Made by a program: the position numbers and the translations under genes. Shown piece after piece: positions 1 to 10,586 of a stretch of 64,000 nucleotides of DNA. The stretch spans positions 496,001 to 560,000 of the forward strand of contig KQ964253.1 in the NCBI GenBank assembly GCA_001566295.1. Direction: 5' to 3'. The number at the start of each line of letters is the position of its first letter. Positions within the stretch are counted from its first letter, which is position 1. Below the pieces are notes generated by a model that was not told where the DNA came from, made no database searches, and was given only the letters and a program-made list of their open reading frames with translations. Source of the DNA: Microdochium bolleyi (taxonomy: Eukaryota > Ascomycota > Sordariomycetes > Xylariales > Microdochiaceae).

Positions 1-242
1 AAACTGACCCTCGTCGCCTGCACAAGGCCACAAACAACTCTCTAGTTCTCATCCTCTCAAGTCCCATCTGCTGCTGAAGACGTCCTAAGTATCCCTCTCT
101 GCCCGGCCAGACTGGCTTGCGCTGCGTGAGTTTCGGACAAGACCTAGAGACTCGTCGCCCTCTCTGGTCTCCGATTTCCATATAGGATCATTCGACAATA
201 ACGACAACCGACAACTATAATCCGAACTCGACTCTCATCACA

Positions 243-2729
243 ATGCTGTCCAATCCGCCCCCAAGCGGTCTTCAGGCCCGGCGACAGTTTCACCGTCGCC
301 AGAACTCGACACCCACGGCCTTTGAAGCGACAAAGATCGCCACCAAACTGCCCCAGCACGACAACTCGGGCGCGCATCCAGTCCACAGCCAGGCCGCCCG
401 GTCAAGGATAGCCCACCGGCGCGGCATGAGCCTCGACACCCGTCGCCAACAGATGCGCGCCTCCCTCTCGGCAGCAGCACCAACAACCTCGACAACACCC
501 AGGCAGGACCAGTTCCCCATGGTAAGTAACAATACTAACAGCACAGGATACAACCACCCACAGCATGTGCTGCGAGAAGCGCAACAGCAACGCACAGCCG
601 GCCCGGGCCACAGACACCCGCTTTCGACGCCAACTTCAGCAGCAGTATCTCCGCAGTTCGCGGACTTGAGCAGTGATGAGAACTACTTACTGTCCCCCCA
701 CGGGACCCCACAGCGTTTCGATGGCCACAGCTTCGGCGGCTTCCAGGGCAACTCCATGCAGAACCCCCTGGGCATGTACAGTGCCGCCACGAACATGGCC
801 ATCACACAAAACAACATGATGAGCACACCTCAAGACTTTGAGCTCTTCCCATCGAGTGCCCTGTCCTCGCCAACCTTTGTCAACGTTCAAGAGAACCCTT
901 CAGCTGGTCCTGGATGGCTCTCGGACAGCGAGAACATCGCATCGCGACGGGCCTCTCGAAGGATCAGCAATGGTATTATGGACAGAGTGGCCAAATTCGA
1001 GACGATGGGAACAGACGAGGCCTCGAGGCCACTTACACCCACACAACACAAGACTGAAGGTATGTCTGTTTACAACACCCATTGGTTGCCACGAACAGCA
1101 GCTGACAGCTCTCCAGACTACTTCCCACTCACTCCCATGGGAACGCCTCTTGAGGGCACCGTCCGGGCTACTCAGCAACCTCAGCGGTTCACGGCTGGCT
1201 ACGACGACTCAATGGAGGAGACCCTGAAGCCGACAAGACGGTCAAACCAGAGGCCGAGGACAACCTTCGATGACATGCGACAGGCTGCCGAAGCGCATGG
1301 ACTGCCCACGATGCAGGCACAGCCCACAAGCATGGATATGCTCGGTTCCTTTGAGCATTCGTCAATGATGGTAGCAGACATGAACAACATTGGACCTCAC
1401 GCCCAGTTCGCCATTGCAACCGACTCTCTCCACTCGACCCCCGACCTTTCCCAGCAGACCTCTCCCATCACCCCGCACCTGCCCGAGTACTCCCACAACT
1501 TCGACTTCAAGCCAGAGCTTCACCACGCGGCTTTCGAGGCCGGCATGATTGGCCAGATCGCGGGTAGTTCACCGCAGACCGGGCTCACTTCGCCTCACAG
1601 GAGAACAGAATCTGTGGCCAGCTTGGCCAGTGCTGCCAGCATCGCGAGCCTTGATATCGAGAAGACAAAGACAGAGACTGGCATCTCCCAAGACGAGATC
1701 CAAAAGTTCATTGAAGGCCCAGACCCCAAGGACAACAAGTGGATCTGCACTTTTGAGGACTGCAACAAGAAGTTTGGCCGCAAGGAGAACATCAAGTCGC
1801 ACGTGCAGACACACTTGAACGACCGGCAGTACGTGTGCCCTCATTGCAGCAAGTGCTTTGTTCGCCAGCACGACCTGAAGCGCCATGCCAAAATCCACAC
1901 TGGAATCAAGCCCTACCCTTGCGAGTGCGGGAATAGCTTCGCGCGTCATGATGCGCTCACCCGTCACAAGCAGCGTGGTATGTGTATTGGAGCTTTCGAT
2001 GGCGTCGTGCGCAAGATTGTCAAACGTGGCCGCCCGAGGAAGAACCGCCCGGAAATGGATGACCGTAAGGACAAGTCGGCTCGAACCAGGAGAAAGAACC
2101 AGTCCACATCCTCTGTCTCGTCCCAATCAGGATACTCGGACAGCTCCGCAGTCAGCTCCCCGGAGAACACCGCTGCCGCATTCGATTTGCTTGATAATCT
2201 GATGGATGTATCTGTCGGAGGCACCACAATGAGCCCAATCGGCCTGCACGGTGCAACGTCGTCCTCGGCCCCCATGCCGTGCCTGTCGGTCGACTTGTCA
2301 GTGGATGGCCACTCGCCATCAGCGGACAGCGTCCACACATATGTGTCGCAGTTGTCGCACATGTCGATACATCCTCATGACCTTCTCAGCGAGCACAGCA
2401 TGTCCAATCCTGCGTCGCCTGCAAAGAGCGTGGCCAGTCAGTTCAACGAGTTGCCGGAATTGTCTCAATCATCATCGCCTCCAGCCTCCTGCACGCAATT
2501 CTTCGATCTCGAGCCCAGCTCCAGTCTAGGAGATATTATGATGAGCACCGGCGTGGAGTTTTCAGGCATTCCAGCGCTCGCTGGACCCGATGATGACGAT
2601 ATCCTCCTACAATTTACGCACAGCGACAGCGTACTGATGCTAGGAGGTGACAGCAAGTTCGACGACGCCTTCGACAACAGCACCGAGATGTTCACCTCCA
2701 ACAACGATTTGTTCTTCGGAAGCAACTGA
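243..2729 (+). CDS. C2H2 zinc-finger transcription factor, Swi5/Ace2-like
   Basis: The frame is open for 828 codons, but two stretches look like introns whose length is a multiple of three. Proposed exons are 243..521, 564..1059 and 1117..2729, giving 795 aa. Intron 1 (42 nt) has GTAAGT, ACTAAC and CAG; intron 2 (57 nt) has GTATGT, GCTGAC and CAG, and its removal joins KTE directly to DYFPLTP. Three C2H2 fingers lie at about residues 467-555 (CTFEDC, CPHCSKCF, CECGNSF), followed by a basic GRPRK tail, the arrangement of yeast Swi5/Ace2. Both flanks are long, Ser/Pro/Gln-rich and probably disordered, with an acidic C-terminus that could activate transcription. A nuclear DNA-binding role follows from the family; target genes cannot be read here. 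The first 242 bases are CT-rich leader or promoter. Confidence 0.85.
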   Translation: MLSNPPPSGLQARRQFHRRQNSTPTAFEATKIATKLPQHDNSGAHPVHSQAARSRIAHRRGMSLDTRRQQMRASLSAAAPTTSTTPRQDQFPMVSNNTNSTGYNHPQHVLREAQQQRTAGPGHRHPLSTPTSAAVSPQFADLSSDENYLLSPHGTPQRFDGHSFGGFQGNSMQNPLGMYSAATNMAITQNNMMSTPQDFELFPSSALSSPTFVNVQENPSAGPGWLSDSENIASRRASRRISNGIMDRVAKFETMGTDEASRPLTPTQHKTEGMSVYNTHWLPRTAADSSPDYFPLTPMGTPLEGTVRATQQPQRFTAGYDDSMEETLKPTRRSNQRPRTTFDDMRQAAEAHGLPTMQAQPTSMDMLGSFEHSSMMVADMNNIGPHAQFAIATDSLHSTPDLSQQTSPITPHLPEYSHNFDFKPELHHAAFEAGMIGQIAGSSPQTGLTSPHRRTESVASLASAASIASLDIEKTKTETGISQDEIQKFIEGPDPKDNKWICTFEDCNKKFGRKENIKSHVQTHLNDRQYVCPHCSKCFVRQHDLKRHAKIHTGIKPYPCECGNSFARHDALTRHKQRGMCIGAFDGVVRKIVKRGRPRKNRPEMDDRKDKSARTRRKNQSTSSVSSQSGYSDSSAVSSPENTAAAFDLLDNLMDVSVGGTTMSPIGLHGATSSSAPMPCLSVDLSVDGHSPSADSVHTYVSQLSHMSIHPHDLLSEHSMSNPASPAKSVASQFNELPELSQSSSPPASCTQFFDLEPSSSLGDIMMSTGVEFSGIPALAGPDDDDILLQFTHSDSVLMLGGDSKFDDAFDNSTEMFTSNNDLFFGSN

Positions 2730-3511
2730 GTTGGCTCCATAACGCGGGCAGATTGCCTTGGTTTCAAGAGACGTCGCATTGTTTTGGCTTGCTTTCGACT
2801 GCAAGGCGCTACGGTATCGTTGGGATTCTAGTTACGAAGCTTATGAAAAGGGGCCTGGGTTTTGTGTTTATGCCGGAATAGCGGGACAAGCAAGTGTATT
2901 GATATTAGGGTCGGTTCGTTTGATGTTTGTGAAGATCTTCTGGCCAAGTTGGCACGACACCTTATTATAATGTTGCAGAGATTTTGGTTACGATTTTTGG
3001 GAACTTTGTAGTTCAGAAGGCTACATGTTGGGTACATTGGCGTTAGGATGCAACATTATGAATACAAAAGGCTTCAGGACTTTTGCGTTCACAGGATCAT
3101 TATTCGTGACACGGGTGAAAACTGTAGAAGTGCAATCAGGACTGACTGATGGCCTCAGGCTCCCAAATGTTGCAGCAACGTGCAAGTGCGGGGACCTGTT
3201 CCTTGCTGCTTGAGGTTTGTTGACCACACAGTTGTTCCGCAAACTCCAGTGTCTCTACTAAACTACAATCATCCTGCAACTCAGCTCACTCATTCCGTGA
3301 CTGGGCCTCGACCTCTCCGCTCTCTTTCGAGCCATTCCCGCCCAACTCCTTGAGCGAAGGCGCTTCGGCGCGGGTCGCGCCCCACCTTCGAGGAAACCTC
3401 TTGACGTCCTGCGGTCCTCTCGGAGGCACATCACGGATCGCACGTACTGCGTCGGCATTCTCGCAGCACACTAGAACTTGTGGATGGCACTCTCGACTCA
3501 CGAGACAGACC
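2730..3511. other. Intergenic: 3' end of Swi5-like gene and promoter of MYND gene
   Basis: About 780 bases between two genes on the same strand. The part after 2730 is AT-richer and likely 3' UTR. An in-frame extension of the next gene begins at 3350, but it shows no domain and I treat it as leader. No other gene seen. Confidence 0.5.
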
Positions 3512-6500
3512 ATGTCGTCGTCACGCCGTGAGCAGGTCAGCCTCTTCGCGAGCACCCCGGCCACCAGCCTGACGAGATCGCTCCCGCACGGAGCCAGCGC
3601 GAACGTACTGGTCCTGCAGTCCACGGGCGGCACCATTCACACCACCAATACCACCACCAGCAATCACGACCTGCGGAACATCCTGTACACAGCGCACGCG
3701 GAGCACGGGCTGCCCCAGCGGGACAGTCTATACGTAACGACCTGCAGCGGGGACGCGGCGATCACTGCGCGGGATGTGCTGCTGCTGGCACTGATCCTTG
3801 ATGGCGGCAAGGGCGGTCTTGGCACGGGAGAGACCTGGGATGAAGTCTTGTGGGAGCTGTTTCACGATTTGTTTATCAGTGAAGGCGCGCGGCAGGCCGT
3901 GTCTGCTCGGGCAGACGAGCTCCTCGAGCTTACGGAGACTGGCGGGCTCGAGGCGTGGGAGAGTAGTCGGTATGGCGGCATGCTCAAGTTCCACGGCGAG
4001 GACGATCTTGGTAAGGTGAGAGCCGTGTGGAAGCAGTACAAAGACCTCTCCACCGACGACACCACAGAAGTACTGGCGGCAAGTCTCAAACAGTCCAGAG
4101 ACTTCCGTGACGCAGAGGCTGGGGAGAACCTCGACAAGGAGATACCTCTGTCCGGTCTACGATCTGCTGCTCCCGTCCCGCTTGCCTCGACAGAGATCGT
4201 CACTCAAGCGTACCGGCGATTCTGGGATTCTGGAAGTATATCCTCAAGAAGTGACGGCCGAACCGCAAACCCATTGATCGCAGCCGCTTTGTCCCCGTCG
4301 CCCACGGAGAGCCGCAGCGCCTCGAAAATCCTCAGCTACGCAAGCAACCCAATCCTCGGCTACCATCTCGGGGCGACCTTTGCAAGACTTGCGCCCGGCT
4401 CACCTTTGTATTTGAGCGGCCAAGATAAAAGCCGTAATGAGTTCGAACGAATCCTGGAAGCTGTGAAACTCCAGTTCCGCACGTGGGCCGCCGCTCTCCG
4501 GGGATTGGCAACAGCAGGCGGCATCAAGCTGAAGTTCTGTGTCGAGGAGCCACTGAGCTTCTTCGAGACCACAGAGTCAGCCACAGAAGCCTCGTCACCA
4601 GCGACTCGTTTCGACATCATCGACACTACGTCCCTCGCGGACGAGCACGGCTTTCTGAATGTGCTTGTTGCGGCTCGGCCGCTGCTCAGACCCAGTCCAG
4701 TCTCGGTAGTCTACACGGAGGCGCTGAGACGCAGTCCTGGGGGCCAGACGTACAAGCAGAATCTCGACCGCCTCATGTGCGGCGACGCAGTTCTCAACGC
4801 TCTGCTTCTGGGCTTGAGCCCCGTCGAGTACTGGACCAACACGAGCGTGGAGTCGTGCATCGACGACGTTCTAATTCGCGGCTCGCACGACCAGGAGCCA
4901 TCGCCGTACGGGCTGTCGCAGAACCACTTCCGTGCATCATGGAGACTTACACACCACTTCTTTGGTAGCGAGGTCAATGACCCGGGCAATGCTGCTCAAC
5001 AGCTCGTGATGGACCCGATTGACATGGCACGAGCTATGGGCCATGTCCTGGACGGCATGGTCAAACTGATTTTATCGTCAAAGATGGCCTCAGAGGATGA
5101 AAGTGATGTGGAAGTCGTGCTCGCGGATAGTGCACTCGCACGGCTAAGACAATTCGTGCTTGCATGCCTAAGCAACGTGAAGACAGTTTGGTCTGATGCG
5201 ATCAGCCACTTTATCAATCACTTGCCTTCATCCAATATCTCCGCGACTCTCCAATCATTGTCTGCACCGCTCCAGGCCGGGCTGGAAGATCTCTCCCGGC
5301 AGATCCAGGGCGGCCTCGGTCGGAAAGAGGTCCAGAGCCTGGGACAGCAGAGCGTCGAAATGAGTCTTGAGATCGAGCCGGAGGGCGCTCTCGCAGTGGT
5401 CGCACGCGTCAAGCTAGAAGACACGAAGGCAGGAAAAGTGTTGGTCAGTGGCTCGCCACTCAAGTTGCATCAGACAGACCCCTTCACATGCACTATCAGG
5501 ATCGGCGACGAGGACGACGCAGAGAGTGGCACCAAGGACGTCACATTCCCGGTCCCGGTACTCACCGACGAAATTAAGACACATATCAACCAGAAACGTA
5601 GCATGGTCGAACTCACAGCGCAGATAGTCGACCCGGTGGACCTGGGAGATTTCTCGGAGCTGATCCTCCCAGCTAGGCTGACGAGCAAATACACGGGCAG
5701 AACTCCCGTCATACTCAACAACCACAGCGTGAACCTCGACAGCCTGCCCATAATCAGCGTGGACAACGAGTCAGAAGCAGACAGGAAGGCCAACTCGTGG
5801 CTGGCGACGCTCACCTCGCAGCAGTTCTCCGCGCGGGAGCGCAGGGAGCGCGAGCTGGCGCACGAGGACGACACGCAGCCCGCGTCCGCAAGGCTGAACC
5901 TCAAGGAGTCCATCTTCACCATCTTCATGCTCGCTTCGGGCCTGCAAGGCGGGAGCACGGGCCTGTTCACGCTCTCGCACCCGACCGAGGGCAACCAGAT
6001 CCTCATCTTTGTGCGCTCCCTGCGGCTCGACACGAGCGTCGGGTCCGTCGTCGCGGACGCCGCGGTGCTGCCGGTCACGCGCGCGCTGCTGGACTCGGGC
6101 GAGCTCGGGGAGTTCCTGCTCGTGCTGAGGGAGCTCGAGGCCTGCGTGATCGATGTCTCAGATGAGGAGCTCGTCCTGTGGAAGCGTGTGCTGCCGGCAC
6201 TCGTGGAGCGGTGTCGCACGTGGGAGCACGGCCCGGGCTGCGAGTACAAGTCCTCGCCAGGCGACGAGAGACCAGCAACGATCCCGCTGAGCGTTAAAGC
6301 AGAGCAGGCCTTCCTGTGCAGCTGCGGCAACGGGAAGCTGCCGGAGCGCTACATGGGCGGGCTGCCGGAGTGGGAAGGGGCCGCGGCGAAGCATGCCGTG
6401 CGTGTGGCGATCAGTCCGCTCTTCGCGGTGCCCTGGGTCGAAGACATCATGGACGTGGACCTTATCAGGAGCGCAGGTGGTGTCGAGGGCATGGTGGCCG

Positions 6501-6712
6501 AGAGCCGAGACCGGTGCAGGCGTTGCGGCGCGACCGAGAGGGTGGAGGCTAGTGGTGAGACAGCGGATTCTTCAGCGGGCGAGGGGGTCAGAGGGAAGCC
6601 GCTCATGCGGTGCACGAGGTGCAGGGACGCCATGTACTGCTCACTCGAGTGCCAGAAGAAGGACTGGAAGAAGCACAGGATGGAATGCAGGTTACCTGGG
6701 CAAGGGCCTTGA
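3512..6712 (+). CDS. DUF4470 and MYND zinc-finger protein
   Basis: A single open frame of 1066 aa from the ATG at 3512. The frame extends to an ATG at 3350, but the DUF4470-like block begins just after 3512 (ASANVLVLQ, then LRNILYTAHAEHGLP and ARDVLLLALILDG), which favours the later start. The C-terminal ~60 residues form a MYND finger (CRRC, then CTRC, YCSLECQKKDWKKH, MEC). About 25 residues are inserted between the first and second cysteine pairs, longer than usual. Fungal proteins with DUF4470 at the front and MYND at the back are common and mostly uncharacterised; MYND fingers bind proline-rich peptides. Role unknown; probably a scaffold or regulatory protein. The middle 800 residues gave no recognisable domain. 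Confidence 0.8.
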   Translation: MSSSRREQVSLFASTPATSLTRSLPHGASANVLVLQSTGGTIHTTNTTTSNHDLRNILYTAHAEHGLPQRDSLYVTTCSGDAAITARDVLLLALILDGGKGGLGTGETWDEVLWELFHDLFISEGARQAVSARADELLELTETGGLEAWESSRYGGMLKFHGEDDLGKVRAVWKQYKDLSTDDTTEVLAASLKQSRDFRDAEAGENLDKEIPLSGLRSAAPVPLASTEIVTQAYRRFWDSGSISSRSDGRTANPLIAAALSPSPTESRSASKILSYASNPILGYHLGATFARLAPGSPLYLSGQDKSRNEFERILEAVKLQFRTWAAALRGLATAGGIKLKFCVEEPLSFFETTESATEASSPATRFDIIDTTSLADEHGFLNVLVAARPLLRPSPVSVVYTEALRRSPGGQTYKQNLDRLMCGDAVLNALLLGLSPVEYWTNTSVESCIDDVLIRGSHDQEPSPYGLSQNHFRASWRLTHHFFGSEVNDPGNAAQQLVMDPIDMARAMGHVLDGMVKLILSSKMASEDESDVEVVLADSALARLRQFVLACLSNVKTVWSDAISHFINHLPSSNISATLQSLSAPLQAGLEDLSRQIQGGLGRKEVQSLGQQSVEMSLEIEPEGALAVVARVKLEDTKAGKVLVSGSPLKLHQTDPFTCTIRIGDEDDAESGTKDVTFPVPVLTDEIKTHINQKRSMVELTAQIVDPVDLGDFSELILPARLTSKYTGRTPVILNNHSVNLDSLPIISVDNESEADRKANSWLATLTSQQFSARERRERELAHEDDTQPASARLNLKESIFTIFMLASGLQGGSTGLFTLSHPTEGNQILIFVRSLRLDTSVGSVVADAAVLPVTRALLDSGELGEFLLVLRELEACVIDVSDEELVLWKRVLPALVERCRTWEHGPGCEYKSSPGDERPATIPLSVKAEQAFLCSCGNGKLPERYMGGLPEWEGAAAKHAVRVAISPLFAVPWVEDIMDVDLIRSAGGVEGMVAESRDRCRRCGATERVEASGETADSSAGEGVRGKPLMRCTRCRDAMYCSLECQKKDWKKHRMECRLPGQGP

Positions 6713-6864
6713 ATGAAGACCGCAGCAATCTTATCGCAGAGCCGAGGGTGGCAAAGATACAGTACCGCGCGGGGCGATGACCGTTGACACTTTTTGTAAA
6801 TGCTCATGGCGCCGGGCAATGATCTATCTATGGGTCGAACCTCATGCTTTCTGTCCCCTGATCT

Positions 6865-7758
6865 TTAGCTCAGCAGCCCCGTCCTCAAGAACAAGTTGGG
6901 CGGCAGCGGATCTCGGCCCTCATTCTTGAACTCCTCGTCCACCTCGAATTCAATATCCTTTGGGACATCCCCCTCCGGGTTGAACCCGAGCTTCATATAC
7001 GCCCCCCTCCCCATGCTGCTCGCCTCGGTTGTGCACTCGAGCCCGCCCCTCCTCTTGGCCTCCTCCAGCCCCCAGCCGACGAGCTTCTGCGCGATCCCGC
7101 GCCTCTGCCACGCCGGGTCCACCACGCACAGGTCAAGATGGAACGACGCGGGCTTCTCGCCCTGCCGTAGCTCGCCCCTCTCGAAAGCCGCGGCCTTTTC
7201 GCGGACGAGGCTCGCGCGGCGCTTGAGGAGCGACGCGAATGCCTGTCCCATGTACCGCTGCTCGCGCTCGTTGTTGGGGAACAGCGCCTTGGCGAGGTCG
7301 AACCCTTTCCCGTCGACGTTGCGGATGTCGGCGTACACAGGGTCGCCGTAACCGGGGACCATGGAGATCTGCGCCCATATCGCGAAGCCGACGATCCGGC
7401 GGCCGGTCTTATATGAGTCTCCTCCCCCTTCTCCCTCTCCCGTGCTCTCTCTGTCGTCACCAGGCACGGTCGCGACAAGGAAGATTGTGTTCGGCCGCCC
7501 GTCCTTGTCGGTGGATATGCTCTTCCAGCGCTGCACGTTGCGCACTGCGCTGGCCTTCGCGCCCTCGGGGGTTTCCCAACCGGGGTTCAGCCCGCGCCAT
7601 ACCGCGTCGCGGATCTGGTGTCCGAAGGCGTTGGCGATGACGGTCTGGGCCGAGTTGACGCCGTCGTCAGCCGCGCCGTAGAAGGCCGAAGGGTCGTCGA
7701 CGACCTCGAGGCGCACGTCGGGCTGCGCGGCAGGGGGAGCGGCCATCGCGAGTACCAC
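6865..7758 (-). CDS. GNAT-family N-acetyltransferase
   Basis: Intronless 297-aa protein. The acetyl-CoA-binding motif A sits near residues 210-235: a beta strand (LDLCVVDP) followed by WQRRGIAQKLVGWGLEEA, matching the Q/RxxGxG/A pyrophosphate-binding loop. After it come the alanine/glycine-rich turn and YMKLGF, typical of motif B. The N-terminal half is less conserved, as is usual for fungal GNATs acting on small molecules. A second ATG four codons in (7746) is an alternative start. It converges with the MYND gene, with about 150 bases between stops. The substrate cannot be inferred. Confidence 0.8.
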   Translation of the reverse strand: MVLAMAAPPAAQPDVRLEVVDDPSAFYGAADDGVNSAQTVIANAFGHQIRDAVWRGLNPGWETPEGAKASAVRNVQRWKSISTDKDGRPNTIFLVATVPGDDRESTGEGEGGGDSYKTGRRIVGFAIWAQISMVPGYGDPVYADIRNVDGKGFDLAKALFPNNEREQRYMGQAFASLLKRRASLVREKAAAFERGELRQGEKPASFHLDLCVVDPAWQRRGIAQKLVGWGLEEAKRRGGLECTTEASSMGRGAYMKLGFNPEGDVPKDIEFEVDEEFKNEGRDPLPPNLFLRTGLLS

Positions 7759-10288
7759 GGCAGTTGGTTGTGTATCCTTGCTGCACGCTTGCGGGCTTGT
7801 TGCAGACTTGAGCTCGGGCTCTGCGATCGGACTAGGCTAGAGCTGGAGGAAGCAACGTTGTTGGGCTACGCGTGTCGAGGGGTCTTCCGCCCGTGTGCGG
7901 AGAAGTTCAACGACCCCACGGGCTTTCTGAGCTTAGTTTTCCCCGCACACAATATGGGGGGAACGGTTCCCACAGCCTCCGAAGGTCCGAGCCTAACGAC
8001 CACGACGGCAGGGTTTCACCGCTCCGCTCACCGTGCCTATGCGTACCTGAAGGGAGGTTGCGCTTACTTACGCCACTTCTATGTGCTGCACATTGCCTAC
8101 AGGTACCGTTAGCGTCATGCAGGTGTTACTGCGGCGCTCGGGGCGCTCGACAAACGGCAGCTTCTTTTCTGCTGCATTTCCAGAGTTCGGTTCTCAACAG
8201 CCAAGGGCTAAAACCTGTTTCTAGTTGCTGATTCCAGACTACGCTACTTGCACGTACATTGCTTCAACCTTCAGTCACGGGGCGCACAGTCCCTCAGTAA
8301 CGTATCCATCCCCGCATGCTCATACATATTTGGCACCGAGCTAAACATTGAGAGGACTTTATGCTCACCGTTGTATCCGGCGATCTAACCGGGTCTGGCT
8401 CAGAAGCAGCGGTGAAAGAAAATGCAGACTGCATGCATCGGCCCGGCCTCAACCTAGTCCAGAAAAGAAGGCTGCAGGCCCAACAAGTCTGCATGGCGAC
8501 ACAGACATGCAAAACTTCGATTTCTCCCAGTATTACCTACGGTATCTTCTAATATTGTGTATCATGACCGCTCACTTACCTTCCGTAGTGGTGCAATTTC
8601 GACTTTTGTTTCCAAAAGCGAACTTGTGATACTTGGATGCCTTAATATCATAGACCTAGACGAGGACCAGACCACGTCATATCAAGCGGTAGGCAATACA
8701 GAGGCACGGGCAAGTAGTTGGTGTGGTGAAAGAGAGAAGTTGATTGCTACGCTGATTCGTTCCACGTACCTCAATGCCCCATTGTCTAAATCTGACGTTA
8801 AAGATGACGCCACGCTGCTCGCAAAATGACGTGAGGCGGAACAAAATCTCGAGAAAAAGGAAATGCAGACGAAAAATCAGAAACCACGCCGTGATTCAGT
8901 TTGGTCCTCGGTTCTTGCTGAGCCAATAGCACCAGTATCGAATTAGAATCCTCAAAATCTCATCACCCGGTGTACCCTATTGGGATTTGCGGCCATCGAG
9001 AGTGCCTACGCGACGACTGCGACCACTCTTCCAGCTTCGTGGCATTGGTAAACGTCGACGACGTGAGTCTGGCAGTGGCCAGTACAGTGTCGTGGCGGTC
9101 TGTGTAATAAAGCCTATCGCGATGCTAGTGGTGGTGTCTGTGACCTAGTCAAGAGTCATTGTCGCCGTAGCCAGATCTACTCGGTTGCCTGTGCGGATGC
9201 AGCTAGGCGCATGATCATTCTTAAGGTAGTGATGCGAGTCACGACTGGGTTAGCCGCCACGGTACAGATGAGACCTGTCTCGCTCGAGGTGCGTATACCG
9301 TGGATGAGATGGAGCTGGTTGTCGTTGACGATGGAGACTCTGCGATGACGACCCAAGTTTCCCGTCTAACAGCCGGTGTCGGCACTCGGAGCACAAGCAC
9401 AAAACTCCTAGAATATTGTGTTGTGGCCGGGCTGTCTGCATGGCCTCAAACGTTAGGCTTCAATGCTTTGACAGACCGCTGTTCTCTGCTCATTGACTGC
9501 ATGCTCGCATGTTCCGTCCTGCATGCTAATGCGCAACTCAAAAAGCCCTGACTCGGAGCGGAGGGCGCGCCAGAGTGTTTAAACTTAGACGGCAAGCTTG
9601 AGCAGTGGGCTCAGAAAAGTGGCATCGACTTGGTCGTGTTGCCTCTCGCACTCTACCAGCGGGCGGGTGGCTCTGGAAAGTCGTATCGGGAAAGCTGTTT
9701 GTGTTCCTTCGTGCTGAGCTGGAATGAAAACATCCCTCTCATCTCAGAGTGGTCGTTGAGGTGGCACCGCCCTTCGACCGGAGACCGCGTGGAACATTCC
9801 ACAACGCGCATCATAGCAGGTCACTCCCGTGGTTTAATAACCTTTTGGGACGGACCACTCGTTTGTTGGTGGCCAGGGTCGCGCAAGCAAGAACGCCCGA
9901 GTGACTTGCAATCGTGAGATAAGGGTTCGCTGCCCAAGCGAGACTAGAGCCGTCTGGTGCTGCTGTTCTGTGGTCGTGGTATGATAAAGCTTTGCATTGG
10001 CGTGAGAGTCGGACAATGGAATGTAGTGCGTGCTTAAATACTACCCCGATGTTGTGCGCAGGGATGCCGCAAAGTACCCCCCCCCCCCCTGAACGAATTT
10101 GTCGGTCTGCTGGTGTTTTGCGTTCGGCAACTTCTTCATCTTGAACGCTCTGGGATCAGAAACTCACAGCACTTCCTGAAATCAGGCGATCCCGTCATCA
10201 CACTGCACGTGACGATGACAGTACGGACCAAATCCATTGAAGTCACTGCCTCGTCCAGCATACCGCTTCTTGACCCGGTCCCGGGGCA
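7759..10288. other. Gene-sparse intergenic region
   Basis: About 2.5 kb with only short overlapping open frames on both strands and no recognisable domain or splice-supported exon chain. It contains a 13-base C run at 10077-10089. No terminal repeats or transposase remnants noticed. Confidence 0.5.
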
Positions 10289-10586
10289 ATGGTACGTGCT
10301 TCACTTCACAATGATCCTCTCGAGCGACCTACAACCATTGGAGCCTTGGTGCTAACATTTGGCAGCCCAAACCGAAGCCAAAGCCTAAACTCCAGCTCTC
10401 ATGGTTCTGGACGTGTGTGAGTCGATGGTGTTGGCTCCTGTGGCGACGCTGCTCGGTAGTTGCTGACCAGATGTGATTAAGTGTTGCTGCACAATGCAGA
10501 AGATGTCTCTCCGAACAGAGTATTGCCCCAATTGTGTTCATGCCCGTTGCAACAACTGCAAGACCGAGAAGCGAGCTGTACGATAA
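10289..10586 (+). CDS. Zinc-ribbon microprotein, copy 1
   Basis: Small gene rebuilt from splice sites: exons 10289..10291 (ATG only), 10366..10416 and 10482..10586, giving 52 aa. Intron 1 (74 nt) has GTACGT, GCTAAC and CAG; intron 2 (65 nt) has GTGAGT, GCTGAC and AAG. The protein is a Lys/Pro run (PKPKPKPK), then W-x-W-T-C, C-C-C, 11 residues, CPNCVHARCNNC and a basic tail. Eight closely spaced cysteines plus a histidine suggest one zinc-binding ribbon. The last two exons are well supported because two other loci (28929..29296 and 33925..34414, minus strand) have the same motif and the same intron after the WTC codon. The 3-nt first exon is weaker; a longer 5' exon could exist. It converges with the membrane-hairpin gene at 11185. 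Function unknown. Confidence 0.6.

Noticed and set aside
5470..6330. 286-codon minus-strand Ser-rich frame inside the MYND gene
   Set aside because: Antisense shadow; the Ser/Arg-rich composition is the complement of the coding strand.
10077..10089. 13-base C run
   Set aside because: Simple homopolymer; may also be a sequencing-length artefact.
7759..10288. Search for transposon remains in the gene-sparse blocks (also 34-38 and 46-49 kb)
   Set aside because: No transposase, reverse transcriptase or integrase motifs, terminal repeats or obvious duplicated flanks seen by eye; a repeat-library search would be decisive.
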